A stretch of 64,000 nt of DNA, from assembly GCF_025506275.1 (NCBI RefSeq), contig NZ_QYCP01000096.1, positions 186,001 to 250,000 of the forward strand, written 5' to 3'. Position numbers and translations under genes: made by a program. Origin of the DNA: Brevibacterium permense (GTDB taxonomy: Bacteria; Actinomycetota; Actinomycetes; Actinomycetales; Brevibacteriaceae). The notes beneath the pieces were generated by a model. It saw nothing but the letters and a program-made list of their open reading frames with translations, did not search any database and had not been told where the DNA came from. Shown piece after piece: positions 8,461 through 19,500 of the stretch (within the stretch, counting starts at the first letter, position 1; each line of letters begins with the position of its first letter).

Positions 8461-9380
8461 GCGAATCATCACGGATTCTTTCCCAGCGCTTCGAAGACAG
8501 CAAACGCTACACCTTCGGCGTTGTCGTTCTCAGCCAAGGCAAGCGACTGGACGATCTCAACCGCGGATTCGAGTCACTGCTGGCGCAGAAGGGCGTCGAT
8601 CTCGACATCGTCTGCGTGGGAAACGGTTGGGAGCCAGAAGGCATACCGGACCAAGTCAAGAAGTTGGGGCTGCCGGAGAACCTCGGAATCCCTGCCGGTC
8701 GCAATGCAGGCGTTCCTCACGTCGATGGCGAATTTCTGTTCTTCCTCGACGATGACGCGTGGCTGCCGGATGACACTTCGCTGATGCGGATGGCCCAACT
8801 GATGCGCACAAAGCCGCAGATCGGACTGATCCAGCCGAGGGTCGAGGAGCCAGGTGGGCCGGATGCGCCGAAACGGTGGATTCCCAGACTCAAGAAGGGA
8901 AGCGCCGACCACTCATCGAACGTGTTCTCAGTGTGGGAAGGCGCAGTCTGCATGCAGCGTCGCGCCTTCGACGAATGCGGCGGATGGCCGGCACCATTCT
9001 GGTATGCACACGAGGGCATCGAACTCGCTTGGAGGGTTTGGGACGCCGGCTACATCGTCTGGTATATGGGCGACCTCGCCGTCGCCCACCCGGTGATCGA
9101 CCCGAGACGCCACGACGAATACTTCTACATGAACGCGAGGAATCGAGTCTGGTTGGCGCGGCGCAATCTGCCGTGGCCGTTCAGCTGGGCATACGTGGGC
9201 TCCTGGACGTTGATGCAATTCATCAAGTGGGCCAACAAGCCGCATCAGCTCAAAGCCTGGATGGAAGGGTGGCGCGCCGGATGGCGCCTCGACCCATGGG
9301 GTCAAGATGAAGACCGGCAGAAGCTGTCAAGAAGAGGTGTGCTTCGAATGTCTCGGCATGGCAGGCCGCCGATCGTGTAA
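8457..9380 (+). CDS. family 2 glycosyltransferase
   Basis: A 307-residue GT-A fold protein. The N-terminus has the Rossmann-like nucleotide-sugar strand (YTFGVVVLSQGKRLDDL), then NLGIPAGRNAGV and the metal-binding FLDDDAWLP. A later segment, GGWPAPFWYAHEGIELAWR, matches the ED/acceptor region of GT2 enzymes. No membrane anchor is evident. The start codon overlaps the stop of the CDP-alcohol phosphotransferase (ATGA) and has AAGGAGG at 8446-8452, so the two are translationally coupled. It probably transfers a sugar to the lipid-linked or polymer intermediate made by this locus; the specific sugar is not predictable. Confidence 0.88.
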   Translation: MSESSRILSQRFEDSKRYTFGVVVLSQGKRLDDLNRGFESLLAQKGVDLDIVCVGNGWEPEGIPDQVKKLGLPENLGIPAGRNAGVPHVDGEFLFFLDDDAWLPDDTSLMRMAQLMRTKPQIGLIQPRVEEPGGPDAPKRWIPRLKKGSADHSSNVFSVWEGAVCMQRRAFDECGGWPAPFWYAHEGIELAWRVWDAGYIVWYMGDLAVAHPVIDPRRHDEYFYMNARNRVWLARRNLPWPFSWAYVGSWTLMQFIKWANKPHQLKAWMEGWRAGWRLDPWGQDEDRQKLSRRGVLRMSRHGRPPIV

Positions 9381-9543
9381 CTTCACGCCGCCAAGGCGAA
9401 CGGTGCGCGTCATAGCAGCAGGAACCAGACCGGGGGAGTCCCCCGGAGAGCATACTGTCTGCCGCGTACGACCGGAACGAGTAATGACAGGGACCGCAGT
9501 CGGGTCCGAACCAACCGACTGAGAAACTGAGTGGAGCCGATTG

Positions 9544-11664
9544 ATGCAGTCGACAGCCCCCGTCGCTGAAAACTCCCCACAGAGGTCGAGCGCGCCCAAA
9601 CCCTCGGGATTCCGTTCCGATATCCAAGGGCTGCGCGCTCTGGCCGTGGGAATCGTTCTGCTCTATCACCTGTGGCCCGATCGATTCGTCGGCGGGTTCG
9701 TCGGTGTCGACGTATTCTTCGTCATCTCCGGGTTCCTGATCACCAGCCACCTCATCAAGTCCCCTCCACAGAGTTGGGGCGATGTGGCAAAGTTCTGGGC
9801 ACGACGGGTCCGGCGGCTGCTTCCAGCATCGCTGCTCGTCCTCTTCCTCGTCGGCATCGCAACCTTCTTGGTTGCTCCACAATCGATCTGGGCCGATACC
9901 GGACGCCAGATCCTCTCCGCAGGGCTCTACGTCGTCAACTGGGACTTCGCCGTATCCAGCGTCGACTATCTGGCTGCGGACAATGCTCCGTCGCCGGTCC
10001 AACATTTCTGGTCGCTGTCCGTCGAAGAACAGTTCTATTTCGTCTGGCCGATGATCATCGGTTTGGCGTTCCTCGTAGGGACCAAGTTCGGCCAGTCCAA
10101 GAAGATCGTCGGTTTCACCGTCCTCGGAATCTTTCTCGCTTCGCTCGTCTTCTCTATCTGGTACACGGCTGCCGAACCCGCGATGGCCTACTTCATCACC
10201 CCGACCAGGATGTGGGAACTGGCCGCGGGCGGGCTGGTTGCCGTCTTCGTTCTCTACGTTCGACCAAAGCGCCTCCCGTTCAGCTCTCTGCTCGGCTGGA
10301 TAGGCCTCGCCGGAATTGTGGCAGCCACCTTCCTCATCCGCGCAGACATGCCGTTCCCCGGCTCCATCGCGCTGGTTCCGGTAGTGTCAACGGCGCTCGT
10401 CATCCTTGCCGATTCCCGGGGCCGGGCATCAGTGCTTCCGCTGCTGTCGCTGCGGCCGATCCGGTTCCTCGGAGATATCTCGTATTCCGTCTATCTCTGG
10501 CATTGGCCCCTCATTGTTCTCGTGCCATACCTCTCAGCCAAGCTCGGACGCTCGGAGAGCCTCGGCGTCCTGGACAATATCGCCATCATCTTGGCCTCGA
10601 TCATTGCCGCATGGGCTTCGACGACCTGGGTAGAGAACCGATTCCGCAGATCTTCGTTCTTCAGCAGTTCAAAGAAGACCTTCGCGTTTGCGGCACTTGC
10701 CATGGCGTTGGTCGCTGCACTCGGGTTCAGCCAGATGGTCGTCGCCAACACTATTGTCGAAGAGAATGAAGACAAGCTGCAGGCCCAACTGGACGACCCC
10801 GATTCCTGCCTTGGTGCAGGGATCCTCCTTCCCAGCGCCAAGGACAATCCCAACTGCGAAGACAAAGACTCGCTGCAGATGGAACCCGCTGCGGCGAAAA
10901 AGGACAAGTCCAAGGCCTATGCTGATGGCTGTTGGGCCAGCGCACCGTATGCGAGCAAACCGGAATGCACCTATGGAGACGGGTCGAAGCATGTCGCACT
11001 CGTCGGAAATTCGCATGCCGGTCATTGGCTGCCGACGCTCGAGCGCTTGGCCGACGAGCATGATCTGACGATCACGACGTTCCTCGCCTCGAACTGCAGC
11101 ATTTCGACCCTTCCTCAGGACCTGTCGACGCCGGACGAAACCAAGGGGTGCCAGGACTACGCCGACTGGGTCTCGAAGAGAACGACCGAAGGCGGCTTCG
11201 ACGCAGTGATCACGTCGGAGCGGCAATCCACTCCGCTGGAAGGCATGGATTGGGAAGAAACCGAGAAGAAGGCACCTGAAGGGCATCGTGAGATCCTGCA
11301 GCGCTGGGTCGATGCAGATTTGGACGTCGTGGTCATTCGGGACACCCCATACCCGGGCGGGGCCGATGTCACCGTGCCGGATTGTGTTGCCAAGCATGAA
11401 GACGACCTCGAGCAGTGCTCCGGAACACCGGAGTCATGGCACTGGATGGATCCCCTTGCCGCCTCGGCGAGGACAATTGATTCGAAGAATCTGTCGGTCA
11501 TCTACCCCCAGGACTGGTTCTGTCCGGACGGACGATGCGAGCCGGTCATCGGCGGAGTCATCACCTACTTCGATACCGCTCATATCACCGCGACCTACGC
11601 CCAGACGCTTGCGCCGCAATTCTCGAAGGCTCTGCGGAAGACCGAACTGACGACATTCGGCTAG
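9544..11664 (+). CDS. OafA-type acyltransferase with C-terminal SGNH domain
   Basis: A 706-residue protein. The N-terminal ~385 residues are an acyltransferase-3 membrane domain with about ten helices, opening with FRSDIQGLRALAVGIVLLYH and containing HFWSLSVEEQFYFVWP. After a linker comes an extracytoplasmic SGNH/GDSL-like domain with ALVGNSHAGHW (block I, catalytic Ser) and DTAHITATYA near the end (catalytic Asp/His). Such OafA-like fusions O-acetylate or otherwise acylate surface polysaccharides. A close paralogue lies at 20536. The ATG at 9544 has GGAG seven bases upstream; an adjacent in-frame TTG at 9541 is possible. It is probably part of wall-polymer decoration. Confidence 0.9.
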   Translation: MQSTAPVAENSPQRSSAPKPSGFRSDIQGLRALAVGIVLLYHLWPDRFVGGFVGVDVFFVISGFLITSHLIKSPPQSWGDVAKFWARRVRRLLPASLLVLFLVGIATFLVAPQSIWADTGRQILSAGLYVVNWDFAVSSVDYLAADNAPSPVQHFWSLSVEEQFYFVWPMIIGLAFLVGTKFGQSKKIVGFTVLGIFLASLVFSIWYTAAEPAMAYFITPTRMWELAAGGLVAVFVLYVRPKRLPFSSLLGWIGLAGIVAATFLIRADMPFPGSIALVPVVSTALVILADSRGRASVLPLLSLRPIRFLGDISYSVYLWHWPLIVLVPYLSAKLGRSESLGVLDNIAIILASIIAAWASTTWVENRFRRSSFFSSSKKTFAFAALAMALVAALGFSQMVVANTIVEENEDKLQAQLDDPDSCLGAGILLPSAKDNPNCEDKDSLQMEPAAAKKDKSKAYADGCWASAPYASKPECTYGDGSKHVALVGNSHAGHWLPTLERLADEHDLTITTFLASNCSISTLPQDLSTPDETKGCQDYADWVSKRTTEGGFDAVITSERQSTPLEGMDWEETEKKAPEGHREILQRWVDADLDVVVIRDTPYPGGADVTVPDCVAKHEDDLEQCSGTPESWHWMDPLAASARTIDSKNLSVIYPQDWFCPDGRCEPVIGGVITYFDTAHITATYAQTLAPQFSKALRKTELTTFG

Positions 11665-11776
11665 GCTCCGTCTGCGAGAACTCTATCCAGCGGTGTTCAG
11701 GATCCGACCGTTCACCACCACAACGTCATGGTCGCCGCTGTCGGGTGGATCATACGAAGTGATGTCCTTTGATTGA

Positions 11777-11818
11777 CAATGGGGTCCAGCTCAGTTCCAC
11801 CTGAGATGGACCCCATTG
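11777..11818. terminator. strong inverted repeat between convergent genes
   Basis: The sequence CAATGGGGTCCA (11777-11788) pairs perfectly with TGGACCCCATTG (11807-11818). Inside it, CTCAG pairs with CTGAG around a six-base loop. The hairpin lies between the acyltransferase gene (stop at 11664) and the convergent pyruvyltransferase gene (stop at 11848). No long T-run flanks it, but the position and stem strength suggest a bidirectional terminator. Confidence 0.7.
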
Positions 11819-11847
11819 ATCATTGTCCGACGTGACTGTTGCTCGCC

Positions 11848-14502
11848 TCAGCTGCGAGCTGTAGCGTCAGCCAGCGGGGCATACTGACGGCCGCCGGGCT
11901 TCGGCTGTCCCCGCCAGTTGAGCAGAGCTGCTTCGTCAACAGCTTCGAACTGAGGTCGAGCGTTCCACTGCCTCGACAACGGCGTCCGCGCGTGGGCGAC
12001 GACGATCTGCATCGCGTCCTCATAGTTATAACCGTATTCGTCCATGACTCCAAGCGTTGCCGCAGGCAATTCGTCCCTGCGTGCCTTCTCCCCATCAAGA
12101 ACCATGACGTCAGCGCTGAACGGCCGGAACTGCCGCTTCTGAGAGGCGAACAGGAACTGCAACGACTTGCTGTGTTCGTCCCTGAGCCGTCGTGCGAACG
12201 TCCGGAGAAGCGTCAGCCCATTCGTTCGGGCGCCTCGATCATCATCTTTGGCCGCGAGAAAATCGCTAGCTGCGATCTCAATAGATGCAAGCTTTGTAAG
12301 ATCATCATCGACGCGGGCCGCAGCCGGCACAACAATGAGACGGTCCACTGTCTCAAGAAGTGCAGGCAGGAGTGCTTTCACCTCATCAGCGTGGGGCTTC
12401 GTCCGAGAGACGGGCCGGATGAGCTGAATCGAGCCGTTCTTCAGATCCTTGAAAACACCGTTGGACATATGGCCCTCGAATGCCGGTGCCCAGCCGAAGA
12501 TCGTGAACCGGTTGCCGGCATTCCTGTCAATCGACTCGACGAGTTGGGGGAGGAGGTCGAACTCGCCCTGTTTGGCATCGATGAAGATTGCGACCGAGTC
12601 GGAATCTGTGGGCACATCGACTTTGACCTGAGAGAGAGCCGTGTTGATGCGAGAGCTGCTCGCCACCGGGAGCGCAGCTTGAGAGAGGTACTCGTCTGCT
12701 CGTGCCATGTCGTCGGCAGTGATTTCACGCCAAGTGCGGTAGATGGTTTCTTCATCTGCACCATCGGCGATCAGCGGAATTATGACGCCCAGCTTGTCGA
12801 GGATGCCCTGACGGATTGCTTCATAAGCCGTGTCGTCGATATCGATCAGTCCGCCGAATCTCCAGTCCGACTTGTTCCCCGGGACGAACTTCACCTTGGC
12901 GCCGACCGAGCGAGCGGGCAGATAGGCGTGCAGTCGTGACGTATACACTTCCGAGTAGTCGTAGGCGTAGCTGTCGACCCATTCCTTCGCCAGCTTCAGA
13001 TTGTCCACAAGGGACAGGTCGCGAACTTCGTTGAAAGCCTGAGTTCGAGACGGTCCCGATCCTCCGCCCTTCCAATCGATGCGTATTGTTCCGCGACGTG
13101 TGTCAGGTTGAGGTTCAGGGAAGAGAGTATCGACAGTCGTCGTCATGCAGCCTGAGAAGAACGCGGGTACTCCGACAGATCGAAGCAGTGCCACGCTCTG
13201 CCAATCGCGGCAACCGACCGGGGCATACTTCTTGAGGTAGTCGATCGCCTCCGGAGTAAGCATCTCAGGATGCCGGATGTAGACGGAAATGAGAATCGGT
13301 CGAAGATTCTCGTGGAACGGAATGTTGAACTTCTTGCCGAATGTTTCGTGCATGAACCATCCGAACACGACAGCCCACGATTCATCCGGGAGGTCTTGGT
13401 AGACGTTGGCGTCTCGTTCCAATTCGAAGAGCTCGAGCTTGCCCCGATTACCGCCGATCACGCGTTCGGGTTTGACGTGCTTGCGCACGTCATCGAAGAA
13501 CTTCACGATGTCCGAGTCGCCCGTGACTTCGATATCGGTCTGTCGGGCAAGATGCCCGATGGACGCCAGAGTCTGGATGTAGTCACCGACGTTTCGCGAA
13601 CGAGCGCTGGGCTGGTCGTACCCGATGATGCCGAACGGACGAGTCTTTCCGCTCATGGATGGCAGCGAACGCTTGGGGCCTTTCGGCAGCCACAACGAAA
13701 GACGTCGCAACTCGGCGGCAACGTCATTGCTCATCCGGTCCGACGGTCTGCCCAGGCCATGTTCGATCAACTGGCGGACTTCGTCATTGAGCCCAGCGGT
13801 GAAGGCAAACTGTGCCACCTTGAGAATCGACTTGTCGGTCCACGATTGAACGTGTCCGTTCTCAATATCGCTCATCAGCGTCGGCTGCATCTGTGCGCCG
13901 ATCTCACTGACTGCAGCTGAGTAGTACTCGGTCGCAGCCGCGGCACGAAGCACAGGGTCGCTGGTCTTCGAAAATTCAGCCCAAGCGTTTTCGGTTGATG
14001 ATGTGCTGAGAAGCAGCATTCCCAGAACGAACTGATCCAACTGACTGTCAGCGTGCTCGGCCTTCAGTCGGTAGGCCATGGAAGTCACTCTTGAAGTCTC
14101 ACCGGCGGCGAGCATTTCGCGCACTGAATCGATGACAGATTCGCTCAGCCCTCTGCCGGCCACCAGTCCATCGAAGATCTGAGACTCGGATTGGAGACGG
14201 CGGACGTTCTTGAGATTTCGATTCTGCTCTTGACGGCTGGGGGCAGTAGTGAGACCGTTCGGCTTCTCAGAGTAAGAAGGAGAGACCTTTTTGGCGATCT
14301 GAATGTATGCTGCGGCAGTTGCCTTGGCCGTTGCCGTCGAAGCGGACTTGGAGGATTTGGGCCCTGCTGAGGAACCTTGGGGCTTCCCCGCCGCCTTGTC
14401 GACCAGCGGCTGAACTCGCTGCGCCATGGGTCGAAGCACAGGCTTCAACGACTGTTTGCCCTGATTAATGACTTTTCTCGTCACGGAGCCAAACGATGAC
14501 AA
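11848..14502 (-). CDS. polysaccharide pyruvyltransferase with GT8-like C-terminal domain
   Basis: An 884-residue protein with three parts. Residues 1-280 are a basic, Ala/Lys-rich start and a helical region of unknown role. Residues 288-560 resemble polysaccharide pyruvyltransferases: FGIIGYDQ, RNVGDYIQ (303-310), then SRLHAYLPARSVGAKV (522-536). These enzymes add pyruvate ketals from PEP to glycans. Residues 636-870 look like a GT8-type glycosyltransferase: VAIFIDAKQGEFDLLPQLVES, FSADVMVLD (795-803), LSRQWN (842-847) and LLNWRGQPKPG (860-870). The DxD site is weak (RVDDDL), so this half may be degenerate. The start is a TTG with GAGGAGG five bases upstream. It is divergent from the glycosyltransferase at 14696. 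Confidence 0.75.
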   Translation of the reverse strand: MSSFGSVTRKVINQGKQSLKPVLRPMAQRVQPLVDKAAGKPQGSSAGPKSSKSASTATAKATAAAYIQIAKKVSPSYSEKPNGLTTAPSRQEQNRNLKNVRRLQSESQIFDGLVAGRGLSESVIDSVREMLAAGETSRVTSMAYRLKAEHADSQLDQFVLGMLLLSTSSTENAWAEFSKTSDPVLRAAAATEYYSAAVSEIGAQMQPTLMSDIENGHVQSWTDKSILKVAQFAFTAGLNDEVRQLIEHGLGRPSDRMSNDVAAELRRLSLWLPKGPKRSLPSMSGKTRPFGIIGYDQPSARSRNVGDYIQTLASIGHLARQTDIEVTGDSDIVKFFDDVRKHVKPERVIGGNRGKLELFELERDANVYQDLPDESWAVVFGWFMHETFGKKFNIPFHENLRPILISVYIRHPEMLTPEAIDYLKKYAPVGCRDWQSVALLRSVGVPAFFSGCMTTTVDTLFPEPQPDTRRGTIRIDWKGGGSGPSRTQAFNEVRDLSLVDNLKLAKEWVDSYAYDYSEVYTSRLHAYLPARSVGAKVKFVPGNKSDWRFGGLIDIDDTAYEAIRQGILDKLGVIIPLIADGADEETIYRTWREITADDMARADEYLSQAALPVASSSRINTALSQVKVDVPTDSDSVAIFIDAKQGEFDLLPQLVESIDRNAGNRFTIFGWAPAFEGHMSNGVFKDLKNGSIQLIRPVSRTKPHADEVKALLPALLETVDRLIVVPAAARVDDDLTKLASIEIAASDFLAAKDDDRGARTNGLTLLRTFARRLRDEHSKSLQFLFASQKRQFRPFSADVMVLDGEKARRDELPAATLGVMDEYGYNYEDAMQIVVAHARTPLSRQWNARPQFEAVDEAALLNWRGQPKPGGRQYAPLADATARS

Positions 14503-14695
14503 GATGCCTCCTCGTGTTTCGATGTTGCGGATACGTACGGTGGTGAACTTTGTAGGTCACAGTCTACGGGGCATCGCGGTCGGCCTACCTGCTCCAGCGT
14601 GTTGCCTATTCAGAATACGCGCAGGGAAACGGGATGTAACATCGGTCGGAAGCGCTGATGCCGAATGCGTGTCTCGAATGAACAAGGGAGTGGCC

Positions 14696-16513
14696 ATGAC
14701 CGAATCCTCTGAGCTGTTGCCTGATGTTCCTATCTATGGCTTCATCGGGGGCATTCCGGAGTCATTCGGTGGACGAACCGGAGTCTGTCTTCAACGAGCT
14801 AACACTTTTGCCGAGCTCGATGATCGAGATGTCGAGATACTCACCTTGTCTCCTGCTCACAGCCACGACCCAGAAGCTGTCACGCAACGACTTCGGGACG
14901 AAGGCCGCATCGGCGATCGAGTGACGATCAGAAACTTCTGGGCCGATCTCCGTCGTGCGAGCGACGAGGATCTGCGGCTCATGTCGAAATACAGCGTCAA
15001 ATCGCGGTTCGACGATCCTGGGAGGTTGCTGCCGTACTCGTCGGAATCGGTTGAGGAACTCAAGGACTCCGAGGGCAATCTTCTGCAATCTGATCGCTTC
15101 CGTGACGACGGGTCACGCGTCTCCAGTCATCGGACCGATGTGCTGAACTCACATGGTCAGACCAGCAAGATGACGACGATATTCTCACATGAAGGTGAGC
15201 CGATCGGTCAGTGGAAGGCCCTTCACGAACTCTATTTCTCGTGGATGGACTGGATTTTCGCCGGCCGCAAGACGGTGCTCATCAACGATGGACCCCCGTT
15301 GGCACGCTACCTGCACAAGTATCAACGGGACAATGTCATCTTCTTGCAGACGATTCACAGTCGCCATTCAAGCGACCCGAAATCGGCCGCGGGCCGACTT
15401 TCAGTCGTCTATCGTCCGACATTGATGCACATGGACAGTTTTGACAGAGTTGTTGTGCTTACCGAATCGCAACATGACGATCTGGTCGCAAGGAACCTCG
15501 GGTCAGACAAACTGGTCGTCGTTCCGAATATCGCGGACCTGACGCCGGAGGATTCAGCCGCATCGCGACCTGTCGCCCGAGGCGTGATGTTGGCAAAGAT
15601 CACCAAGCTCAAGAGAATCGACCGGGCGATTCGTGCCGTCGACCTGGCGAGGCGACAGGGGACGCCCGCTGAGCTCGACATCTTCGGTGCCGCCGGTGAC
15701 GCCAGTGAGCAGGTCGAGGGACTCCTGCGTACTCTGGAATCTCGAGACTCCATCCGGCTGAGAGGTTTTGATACCAACGCCAAATCACGGTTTGCCCAAG
15801 CATCATTCACGTTGCTGACGAGCAAATACGAAGGAATGCCAATGGTTCTGCTCGAGGCCATGGCCGCAGGCTGCATTCCGATTGCCTACGACATCGACTA
15901 CGGGCCGTCTGACATCATCAGTGACGGCGTTAATGGATTTCTTGTGCCCAACGGTGACATTGAGGCTATGGCTGACCGAATTTCGCATCTTGCCAGCCTC
16001 GATGCGACGACTGTCGCAGAGATGCGTGAAGCTGCTCAGCGACGCACCAAGGACTTCGCGCCGGAGATCATCACCCAACGGTGGGGCCAGGTGATGCGGG
16101 AAGCAATAGCATCGAAGGCGCCGGCAACTGAACTGAAGGGACAAGCTCTTCTGAAATCTCTGTCATCGGCCGATGACACTTTCCGGCTCGAACTCAGCCT
16201 GAGAACGAGGCCCGGGAGAAAGATACACAGAGCAGTGTTGGTATGGGAAGAGAGAGAAGGCCTTGGCTTCGGCAGAGTACCCGGGACTGTGAAGCGGCGA
16301 CTCACTGGAACATCGGCGGAATTTGTGCTCCCCGCCAGCGAGTTCGACTCGGTGGCAACCGGCATCGTCGATATTTGGGTTGACCTGTACGCCACGGATG
16401 GACACAGCCGCCTTCGAGTCAAAGGCGTAGACCCGAAGGCAGCTCTGCCGGCTAGCGGACGAATTCGGCCGTATGGAACGAAATATCAAAGCCTCAGCGC
16501 GCGAGTGAAATAG
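14696..16513 (+). CDS. family 1 glycosyltransferase, teichoic-acid glucosyltransferase type
   Basis: A 605-residue paralogue of the proteins at 2693 and 23079. The N-terminal segment reads GFIGGIPESFGGRTGVCLQ, keeping the IPESxGG element but with RTG in place of MTT. The GT-B catalytic part includes MLAKITKLKRIDRAI, DIFGAAGD and YEGMPMVLLEAMAAGCIP with the two catalytic-type glutamates. It ends in a beta-rich extension and YGTKYQSLSARVK. The start at 14696 has AAGGGAG at 14684-14690, a near-ideal site; the frame is open further upstream without family similarity. Predicted role: sugar addition to a polyol-phosphate polymer. It is convergent with the TagF-like gene. Confidence 0.85.
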   Translation: MTESSELLPDVPIYGFIGGIPESFGGRTGVCLQRANTFAELDDRDVEILTLSPAHSHDPEAVTQRLRDEGRIGDRVTIRNFWADLRRASDEDLRLMSKYSVKSRFDDPGRLLPYSSESVEELKDSEGNLLQSDRFRDDGSRVSSHRTDVLNSHGQTSKMTTIFSHEGEPIGQWKALHELYFSWMDWIFAGRKTVLINDGPPLARYLHKYQRDNVIFLQTIHSRHSSDPKSAAGRLSVVYRPTLMHMDSFDRVVVLTESQHDDLVARNLGSDKLVVVPNIADLTPEDSAASRPVARGVMLAKITKLKRIDRAIRAVDLARRQGTPAELDIFGAAGDASEQVEGLLRTLESRDSIRLRGFDTNAKSRFAQASFTLLTSKYEGMPMVLLEAMAAGCIPIAYDIDYGPSDIISDGVNGFLVPNGDIEAMADRISHLASLDATTVAEMREAAQRRTKDFAPEIITQRWGQVMREAIASKAPATELKGQALLKSLSSADDTFRLELSLRTRPGRKIHRAVLVWEEREGLGFGRVPGTVKRRLTGTSAEFVLPASEFDSVATGIVDIWVDLYATDGHSRLRVKGVDPKAALPASGRIRPYGTKYQSLSARVK

Positions 16514-16535
16514 CACTGTGGATCTGATGGTCCGA

Positions 16536-19500
16536 TCAGCTCAATAGACGGTCGATAACGCGGCCGGAGGCGTTCCCATCATCATTTGGTGCGAACCGTT
16601 CAGCGAATTCACGCAGCTGTCGCCTCTGATCGTCGTCCATCGTCATCATGTTCCGGATTGCGTTGAACAACTCTTGCGGGGTTCTGGTGATCGGACCCGG
16701 CAGATCGGTGTTGTAGTCAAGGTAGAAGCCGCGCAGCTGGTCACGGTACTTCTCCAAGTCATACGCGAAGAACACAATAGGTCTTTGCAACACTGAGAAG
16801 TCAAAGAACGACGAGGAATAGTCGGTCACTAGCATGTCACTGGCGAGAAACAGCTGCTGGATATCCGGGTAATTGCTGGCGTCCTTGACCGAGTCCTGCA
16901 GATGCGCGGGTATTTCGAGCTTCGTGCTGTTCAGAACGTGAGTTCGCACGATCAACACGACATCAGGCCCCAACTCTCTGGTGAACTCTTCGAGACTGAA
17001 TGGCCATTCGAAAGCAAATCTGCCTTTGGACGTCGGCTGGTCGTCCCTGAAAGTCGGCGCATAGAGCACAACGGTCTTGCTGCTGGGAATCCCCAGCTGC
17101 TGACGAACCGATACTCCGATCTGCTCTCGGTCCTCGGCACGCAGAATATCGTTGCGAGGGTATCCGATCTCGTAGACGGGCCCCGTGTATCCGTACGATG
17201 ACTGCATCGCTCGCGTCGCGTAAGGCGAAGGCGAGACGAGGGCATTCCACTGAGCCGATGCTTCCTTCACCCGATCGATGTATCCGGCATCGCGGCCGAA
17301 GAAGTTCTCTTGATCGAGGAACATTCTCTTCAGCGGTGTTCCGTGCCAAGTCTGGATGTACAGGCCGCCCTTACGCCTGTGGATGTAATTGGGAAAATTG
17401 TGATTGTTGATCCAGTACTTGGCGGTGGCCAAGTACCAGAAGAATGCCGGAGAGTGCCGTTTGACGACTACTGTGTGCTCGTCTGCGAAGGGCAACGGCT
17501 TGTTGTAGACCCAGACTTTTCTTCTTGTGTCGCCACGTCTGATGAGCTCTTCGTAGATCGCCCGCGGGCTGTCACCGAACTGCTTGCCCTGACCGGACTC
17601 GAAGACTATCGTATTGCTGTCCAACGGCGCCTTGCGCATAGCCTTATACGCCTGTTTCATCGTGGGCAGGTACTGTTTTCGTCTGCGGACTACTCGATAC
17701 ACCGTCTGGGCCAGTTCCTTGTCCAACACGTCTGACACGTGGGGCCTGCTCTTCTTCATCGAAGAGATCGCTTGAAAGATCCTCTCTCGACTCTGGGTAT
17801 CGCGGTGCAGCAGAAAGCGGTCGGCACGGAGGCGGTAGGTTTCTTCCACCTCCGCGTTCGATTGGTAGGCGCTCTCAATTGAGTCGAGCAGTTCATTCTC
17901 TTCAGCCACCACCGGACCGGGAAACTCCTTGATCGGATCTGCGTGCGGAGGTGCGAACATGTGGCTGTCGAACTGGTAGTAAGCGACCGGCTTATGCAGG
18001 AACGAGAAGTCGAACGCAACACTTGAGTAGTCGGTGATGAGCATCCCGCTCTGCTTGAGCAGGAACTGAACATCGATTTCACCCTGGACAACGACCCGCG
18101 CCCCATTGCCTTCGAAATGGGAGCTGAACTGCTGCATATTCGGGTGCAGACAGAAAATCGGTTCGAGGCGGTAGTCGTCGACAAGCTTGCGGAATCGGTC
18201 GGACCTGAGCAGAGATTTCCACCGATCGAAATACTCGGACTCCGTGAAGAACTCCGGATCCTGCAGCCAGGGGCGCCATGTCGGCATGATCATCAATTGC
18301 TGCCGATTCAGCGCGACGCTGTCGTCCAAGAGCGAGTCGAATCGTGCGAATCCAGTTACTGCAATCTCATCTGGCCTGTAGCCGAAATCCTGGACGAAGA
18401 ATTCTTTCTCACGTTCTGAACAGACTGTGATGAGATCTGTGTCGAAGCCTGCTGTCGCTTTGCCGTAGTTGGGGACCATCCATTTGGCGGCGGTGACTCC
18501 ATGCTGCAGAAAGATCTGATCTGCTTGCAACGCTCGTTGAAATTGCGGCGCTCGAGTGGGATAGAGGAAGTTCGGATGATGGGTACCGATGATCTTGTCA
18601 GCGCTGAGCGTCAAGCGGATATGCTCGGGCGACCGGAAATCGATGACATGGTCGTAGCCATCCAAGTTGCGTCGCTCTGGCGAATCTGCTCGAATGATAT
18701 AATAGGCATCGATTTCAGGATGCGAGTCTCGCATATATTTGAAGAACTGCAGACCATTGTCCTGAGCTTTGTAGGGCAATTCTCCGATAATCCAAATCGG
18801 CTTCGACTTGCGTTTGCGATTCGCCTTCAATTTCGCAAGTGAGAGTTCGGACTTCAGATAGTCGTATGTAGAGGTCTCAAACGTTTCAAGCGTCAAAGAC
18901 GGATTCTTCGCCTTGAAGGTGTAGTACGGCGCAATCGAGACCGTCTTGCCACCAGATGTCACCGCTCCGCCTTCGGTCGCCATCCTTACCAGGTATCGGC
19001 TCTTCCCGATACGTGCGCGGCGGGGTTCGGACCCGAGTCTGTGGTCGAGATCGAGGTAGAGATCGACATTGTCATCGGAGATCTGCTCCACCAGCCCGGA
19101 GAAATCGATCTCACCACTGAAAGTGTATTGCCGGAGACCGAACCGGCGAGCCGTTCGGTCCTCATCGAGCTCCAAACGGGCTCGAGAGGTGGCCTTGAAG
19201 CCAGTTGTGCGTCCGATGGCGACGAACTCAGCGCCCAGATACTCGGTTCCGCGGGCAAAGACTCGCCCGCGAACTTGCAGCAGCCCATCGTGGACTGTGA
19301 CGCCGTCGTTGCGAATATGGGCATAGGGCTTGTGCTCTCGGTCAACTTCAATGACCAGATGACCGCGCTTGGTGACGAGAGGGTAGTAGAAATGGTCTCC
19401 TGCCCGTCGATAGCCGAATTGGCCTGTTGCAGTTTGGTGGGCGCGTCCCAGCCGGACCAAGCCGACGGCGCTGTCCTCGTTGGTGACCTCTAAGTCCGAC

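Noticed and set aside
16514..16535. CTGAT-GGTCCG-ATCAG between convergent genes as a terminator.
   Set aside because: A five-base stem without a T-run is too weak to support a call.
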